Under the pieces are notes generated by a model that was not told where the DNA came from, ran no database searches, and saw only the letters and a program-made list of their open reading frames with translations. From Mageeibacillus sp. UBA1255 (GTDB lineage Bacteria > Bacillota > Clostridia > UBA1212 > UBA1255), in assembly GCA_002308795.1 (NCBI GenBank), contig DBVV01000082.1:4768-14875 (forward strand): 10,108 nucleotides of DNA, given 5' to 3'. Positions 6,747 through 10,108 of this stretch are shown piece after piece. Position 1 is the stretch's first letter, and every line of letters starts with the position of its first letter. Made by a program: the position numbers and the translations under genes.

Positions 6747-8321
6747 CTATTCCTCATACTCCGACATCACGGTCAGTACGCGGCAGCTTTCGAACATACA
6801 GTTGAACCAGAAATTCCTCTCTGCATCCGGCGTGTTCATCCAGTGGGTGGGGATCTTACCGTCCTCGTGCTGGACGACGGTCAACTGATCAGTGAGCGCA
6901 CGGGCCTTTGCCAGATACAATTCTCCGCAGCCTGCCTTGTATAATTCAAGAAAACCGATGGCTATCGAAGCAGTCGAAGCGTCGATCGGCACGTACCAGC
7001 CGTATTGCTCGAGGCCTGCGGGAGTGTGCCATAAAGACGTATCGTACGGCGCGCTTCCGTCGGGAGTCGCGTGGTGCCAGGGGTAGGGGCGCTTCCAGAC
7101 GACGAACTGATCTTCCGCAAAACGCATGAGCTCTTTAGCAAGTTCGAGCGAATCCGGGTCGTCACGGCGGTACTGCGCCAGATAAGTTGCGAGCGAAACA
7201 GGAGCGTAGTGGGTAAGATTCATATAATTCGTTGACAACGGACTGTCTTCGAATTGACCTTCCCAGTTGTAGCTTGCGAGCTGTGTCTTGAACGTGTAAT
7301 CAACGGCGCCGTCGCCCAGTTTTTTCCAGCATTCGTCGCCTGTGCGCTTGTACAGCGCCATCAGGAACGGGACAACGACTTCGATCGGAGCCACGTAGTT
7401 GTGTGTGAGCGGCTCGCCGGTCGCGCACGAGCGGACAAGGAACCAGCTGCCGTTGTCTTCGACGGTATCGAGGAAGTATCTGCCTATCTTTAACGCTTCG
7501 TCTAAGTACTTCCTGTCTCCGGTCGCTTCTTCAAGAGCGAGATACATAAGACCTGCGCGCGGCGGGTAGATCATCATCATCGTGCCGTTGTGAGCGGTGG
7601 CGGCGTGCCAGTTCGGCGTGATAATACCGTACTTTTCGGGATCCGGGCAGAAATCCAGGTAATACGTGGGAGGAATATCTGCCAGGGGGACGTTGCCCCT
7701 CGGAGTGATGCGGATAAGGTAATCTGCGGCATTGACCGCGACTTTCATCGCGTCCGCGGCGTCTTCGGGACAGATTTTAGCATATGAAAGCATCGCGTCG
7801 ACGAGTGCTCCGATCATTTTGCTGGGGTAGGTATTCAGATCGTAGTAAGGATCGGGTTCGCCGTATTTCAGCCAGTGCTGGATGAATCCCTGCGACATGG
7901 CAAATCTGTATGCTTTTTTAGCGCTTTCAGCGTACGGACATACTGCAGGCGGCGTTTCTTCCGGGAACGGGGCAAGGCGGAAAAAAGTTCTTGCGCCGAC
8001 GAGAGCGTAATCGCTGCCGTCGGGGTTCAGCGCCGTGACGGTGAGGCGGACAACACCTTCCGGCAGTTCTTTCCATATCGGCGTCAGCAGTGCGCAGCAG
8101 TCGCCCGCTTCAAAGGAGTGGGTATTTCCGTTCTCGTCCAGGGCGTCGTAGCGGTAGCGGCCGCAGTCGCGTATCGCGGTAAAATGGAATGCCGGAACGT
8201 ACATGAATTGTGTCGATTCTACGTTCCAGAACGGTCTTCCTCTTTTAATACCGTAGCGTGTCGTGGTTTCGGGCGAGCAGCACTCATCAAAAGCCATTCT
8301 CGCAAGTTCTGATCTGTTCAT
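6747..8321 (-). CDS. (alpha/alpha)6-barrel, six-hairpin-glycosidase-like protein of unknown specificity
   Basis: This 524-residue protein has no signal peptide or membrane segment. Residues about 30-120 look beta-rich (FMYVPAFHFTAI, YRYDALDENGN, VVRLTVTALNPDG), like a small sandwich domain. From about 130 on, helical hairpins repeat with aromatic and acidic turns: TYPSKMIGALVDAML, AGLMYLALEEATGDRKYLDEALKIGRYFLDTV, EVVVPFLMALYKRTGDECWKKLG, and STASIAIGFLELY. The 'ATGDRKYLDEA' pattern is typical of (alpha/alpha)6 toroid enzymes such as glycoside hydrolases, polysaccharide lyases and epimerases. I cannot assign a family or catalytic residues. The start ATG overlaps the stop of the MATE gene (ATGA, 8318-8321), and AGGA at 8329-8332, inside that gene's end, sits 7 bases before it, indicating translational coupling. 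There is no gap for an own promoter. Confidence 0.75.
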   Translation of the reverse strand: MNRSELARMAFDECCSPETTTRYGIKRGRPFWNVESTQFMYVPAFHFTAIRDCGRYRYDALDENGNTHSFEAGDCCALLTPIWKELPEGVVRLTVTALNPDGSDYALVGARTFFRLAPFPEETPPAVCPYAESAKKAYRFAMSQGFIQHWLKYGEPDPYYDLNTYPSKMIGALVDAMLSYAKICPEDAADAMKVAVNAADYLIRITPRGNVPLADIPPTYYLDFCPDPEKYGIITPNWHAATAHNGTMMMIYPPRAGLMYLALEEATGDRKYLDEALKIGRYFLDTVEDNGSWFLVRSCATGEPLTHNYVAPIEVVVPFLMALYKRTGDECWKKLGDGAVDYTFKTQLASYNWEGQFEDSPLSTNYMNLTHYAPVSLATYLAQYRRDDPDSLELAKELMRFAEDQFVVWKRPYPWHHATPDGSAPYDTSLWHTPAGLEQYGWYVPIDASTASIAIGFLELYKAGCGELYLAKARALTDQLTVVQHEDGKIPTHWMNTPDAERNFWFNCMFESCRVLTVMSEYEE

Positions 8322-9724
8322 ACTTCTATCCTCTCTTGTTCCTCGCTTATTCCGGTATATTCGCCGGTATCAGCCTTTTTATTAAATCCTTTATACCATT
8401 TTGCGTTGAAATAATATATAAGCAATGCCGCTGCACACAGGAACCACGTTATCGGGTAGACCCAGTTCACGATATCTATCGTGCCCAGGATCGGCACGAA
8501 TATGAACAGGATGGTAACGCGGATCAGGCACCAGCAGGCAAGCATTGCCGCCATCGGAACGACAGCCTTTCCGGCTCCTCTCAGCACCGCCGCGAGGCAG
8601 TGGCAGAGCGCACACAGGAAGAAGAAACCGCAGCAGATACGTGCCTTGTCAACGCCGAACCGCAATGCTTCGCTGCTTTCCGTAAATGCGTCGATAAGGT
8701 AGGGCGCGGTCAATATAATGATCCCTCCTATGACTTCCGCTGCTGCGACAGCCGTGATTATCCCGAAACGGGCGCCTTTCTTTGCGCGTTTGACGTCGCC
8801 CGCCCCCAGATTCTGACTGACGAACGTTGTCATCGCCGCGCTGAAGCAGGTGACCGGCAGGAACGCGAAGCCTTCGATCTTCGAAAATGCACCGCATCCG
8901 GCCATCGCCTCCGGACCGAATCCGTTGATGTGCGACTGAACGACGACGTTCGCGATCGAGATCACCGAATTCTGGAACCCTGACGGCAGGCCGTATTTCA
9001 GGATCAGTTTGAGCATGTTCCGGTCTATCCGCAGTTCCCTTAATCTTACGCGGTAACTGGATTTTACGGTGAAAAGCTGCACTAAGCACAATGATGCGCT
9101 CAGAAGCTGAGATATAACGGTCGCGATCGCCGCAGAAGCCACGCCCCATCCGAAAACTCCGATGAAGATGTAGTCGAGGGCAACGTTTACAAGTGACGAA
9201 AGTATTAAGTAATAAAGGGGATGCCTGGAATTTCCGACGGCCTGCATTATGCCCATGCAAATGTTGTACATGATCATCGTTACTAGTCCGGCAAAATACG
9301 TCCTGACGTATTCGGTCGCCTGCGGCAATACCGCGTCCGGTGTTTTCATCAGCTTCAGCATGAATTCCGCCCCGAGCGCGCCGGCAACAGAAAATACGAC
9401 GCCTGATAAGAAGAAAAACAGGAGCGACGTGTGTATGGCTTTTCGCATGCTCTCCACGTCTCCCGCTCCGTAGTAGCGGGCAATGACGACTCCGGCTCCC
9501 ATGGCTATCCCGCTGAAGAAGCCGACAAGGAGGAATATGAGGCTTCCGGATGAGGTTACTCCGGCAAGCGCGTCGTCGCCGAGGAGATTTCCGACGACGA
9601 ATGAATCGGCCGTGTTGTATAGCTGCTGAAAAAGGTTGCCGAGAAACAGCGGGATCGCGAATATTACGATCTGTTTTGCGATCGGCCCCTTCGTCATGTT
9701 CAGTTCGGCTGATTTAAGTTTCAA
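8318..9724 (-). CDS. MATE-family multidrug/metabolite transporter
   Basis: This is a 468-residue polytopic membrane protein made of two homologous MatE halves (about residues 17-180 and 240-405), with about 12 hydrophobic segments, the usual family size. The N-terminal signature IPLFLGNLFQQLYNTADSF, followed by VVGNLLGDDALAGVTSSG, is typical of the DinF/YoeA-like bacterial branch; the second half repeats it with GLPSGFQNSVISIANVVVQ. These proteins exchange Na+ or H+ for organic cations or metabolites, usually as exporters. The start is TTG at 9724 (complement), strongly supported by GGAGG at 9730-9734 with a 5-base spacer; the first ATG inside (Met10) is too far from it. It has its own promoter and overlaps the downstream glycosidase-like gene by 4 bases. 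The substrate cannot be read from sequence. Confidence 0.93.
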   Translation of the reverse strand: MKLKSAELNMTKGPIAKQIVIFAIPLFLGNLFQQLYNTADSFVVGNLLGDDALAGVTSSGSLIFLLVGFFSGIAMGAGVVIARYYGAGDVESMRKAIHTSLLFFFLSGVVFSVAGALGAEFMLKLMKTPDAVLPQATEYVRTYFAGLVTMIMYNICMGIMQAVGNSRHPLYYLILSSLVNVALDYIFIGVFGWGVASAAIATVISQLLSASLCLVQLFTVKSSYRVRLRELRIDRNMLKLILKYGLPSGFQNSVISIANVVVQSHINGFGPEAMAGCGAFSKIEGFAFLPVTCFSAAMTTFVSQNLGAGDVKRAKKGARFGIITAVAAAEVIGGIIILTAPYLIDAFTESSEALRFGVDKARICCGFFFLCALCHCLAAVLRGAGKAVVPMAAMLACWCLIRVTILFIFVPILGTIDIVNWVYPITWFLCAAALLIYYFNAKWYKGFNKKADTGEYTGISEEQERIEV

Positions 9725-9729
9725 ATAAA

Positions 9730-9734
9730 CCTCC
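9730..9734 (-). promoter_or_regulatory. Strong ribosome binding site for the TTG start of the MATE gene
   Basis: On the minus strand GGAGG is followed by five bases (TTTAT) and then TTG at 9724-9722. This site decides the non-ATG start. Confidence 0.85.
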
Positions 9735-9790
9735 GGCGTGCAGCAGCGTTTCCGGTCTGTTCCGGTGCCTCACGGTTTTATCTTGCGGAT

Positions 9791-9819
9791 ATTATAGAAT
9801 AAATAAAAATGTGAATCAA
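9791..9819 (-). promoter_or_regulatory. Sigma-70-type promoter of the MATE / glycosidase-like operon
   Basis: Reading the minus strand, TTGATT (9819-9814) and a perfect TATAAT (9796-9791) are separated by exactly 17 AT-rich bases. Transcription would start near 9784, leaving a leader of about 60 bases before the TTG at 9724. The bases just inside the -35 read ATTCACA, the same half-site as in the palindrome at 10023-10038; this may be chance. Confidence 0.75.
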
Positions 9820-10022
9820 TCGTTTTCGGAAGCCCGCACTGTTTTAATTTTCGACCTCCTTCTTGTCCCCGGGACGTCACATTATCCCAATATCGGCGAT
9901 TTGTCCCGTACAAATTGCTCATTTTCCGGGGTCAAGTTCATTTTAAAAGCAGAGGAGCCGTTAGCAAGGCGAGAGAAACACTATATATCGTGCCTCTTCC
10001 TATCTGAATACAAGATGTAGAA

Positions 10023-10038
10023 TGTGAATATATTCACA
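10023..10038. promoter_or_regulatory. Perfect 16-bp palindrome TGTGAATATATTCACA (Crp/Fnr-type operator-like)
   Basis: Both halves match exactly, giving TGTGA-N6-TCACA, the spacing and half-site known for Crp/Fnr-family regulators (E. coli CRP, Bacillus Fnr, staphylococcal ArcR). The inner spacing is two bases too short for a standard ArgR box (TGAAT-N4-ATTCA). It lies about 240 bases upstream of the expected MATE transcription start, which is far for direct control of that promoter, so the target is unclear. Confidence 0.45.
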
Positions 10039-10073
10039 AACGATGAATGCGCGGGGAAAACGGGGACGAATTC

Positions 10074-10093
10074 AAAAATAAGCGTGTCGCTTA
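10074..10093 (-). terminator. Terminator-like hairpin ending a minus-strand gene beyond the right edge
   Basis: On the minus strand TAAGCG-ACA-CGCTTA forms a 6-bp stem with a 3-base loop, followed directly by TTTTT (10078-10074). The stem is short, so termination strength is doubtful. The minus strand enters the window as AAATGAGG..., so a stop codon could lie at 10104-10106 or just outside. Confidence 0.4.
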
Positions 10094-10108
10094 ACTTTTA
10101 CCTCATTT

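Larger units (their letters stand above)
9725..10108. other. Non-coding upstream region of the MATE operon (384 bases)
   Basis: I find no convincing gene here. A 69-codon plus-strand frame from a GTG at 9811 has no ribosome site and runs across the minus-strand promoter. From the left the stretch holds the MATE leader (9725-9784), its promoter, and an AAGGAGGT on the minus strand (9861-9854) leading to no open frame. Next come several GTCCC/GGGAC words (around 9865-9875, 9903-9907) and the small dyad ATTTGT-CCCGT-ACAAAT at 9899-9915. A perfect 16-bp palindrome (10023-10038) and a minus-strand hairpin (10074-10093) follow. The terminator-like hairpin suggests that another minus-strand gene ends just beyond the right edge. 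Confidence 0.6.

Noticed and set aside
8258..8983. 241-residue plus-strand frame
   Set aside because: Antisense to the MATE gene, which has a clear family signature; the plus-strand product is low in hydrophobic order and rich in Arg/Cys/His.
9854..9861. AAGGAGGT on the minus strand as the start of a small gene
   Set aside because: The nearest start (GTG, 14 bases on) gives only seven codons before a TGA.
9811..10020. 69-codon plus-strand frame from a GTG
   Set aside because: No ribosome site, no recognisable domain, and its 5' end overlaps the strong minus-strand MATE promoter.
10023..10038. ArgR box
   Set aside because: The TGAAT and ATTCA half-sites are two bases too close for the usual arginine repressor site; TGTGA-N6-TCACA fits better.

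Overview
The window looks like chromosome from a low-to-mid GC Firmicute (Clostridia type), probably a gut or other anaerobic polysaccharide degrader. This rests on strong AGGAGG-type ribosome sites, a TTG start with a good Shine-Dalgarno, three lipoproteins with Thr/Pro linkers, and carbohydrate-active enzymes carrying F5/8 type C (discoidin/CBM32-like) domains. The organism call is inference; there is no rRNA or tRNA to anchor it.

Left part (1-4971, all plus strand). The window opens inside a secreted-type protein of which only the C-terminal end is visible, with the tail of one F5/8 type C domain and one complete copy. After an extended -10 promoter come a LamG-like lipoprotein (702-1592) and, 31 bases later, a lipoprotein with a ComEC-type metallo-beta-lactamase fold (1624-2850). 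Next are a small FMN split-barrel protein (2938-3369) and a transglutaminase-like lipoprotein (3403-4971). In the last, the anchor and catalytic domain are separated by a linker of 24-bp tandem repeats. Three of these genes would put proteins on the outer face of the membrane.

Middle (4972-6737, plus strand). A 119-base gap with several dyad symmetries precedes a GH43-type glycosidase with C-terminal F5/8 type C and FN3-like domains but no signal peptide.

Right part (6738-9819, minus strand, convergent with the GH43 gene). A good sigma-70-type promoter (TTGATT-17-TATAAT) drives a MATE-family transporter that starts at TTG. It overlaps by four bases (ATGA) with an (alpha/alpha)6-barrel, glycosidase-like protein of unknown specificity. 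The coupling of a MATE transporter to a sugar-active-looking cytosolic enzyme is the most unusual arrangement here.

Far right (9725-10108). I see no convincing gene. The stretch holds the MATE promoter, a perfect 16-bp palindrome of the TGTGA-N6-TCACA type, and a minus-strand terminator-like hairpin that probably ends a gene lying beyond the window. Together the genes suggest surface glycan binding and processing plus intracellular glycan hydrolysis. No mobile element, CRISPR array, RNA gene or clear defence system was found.
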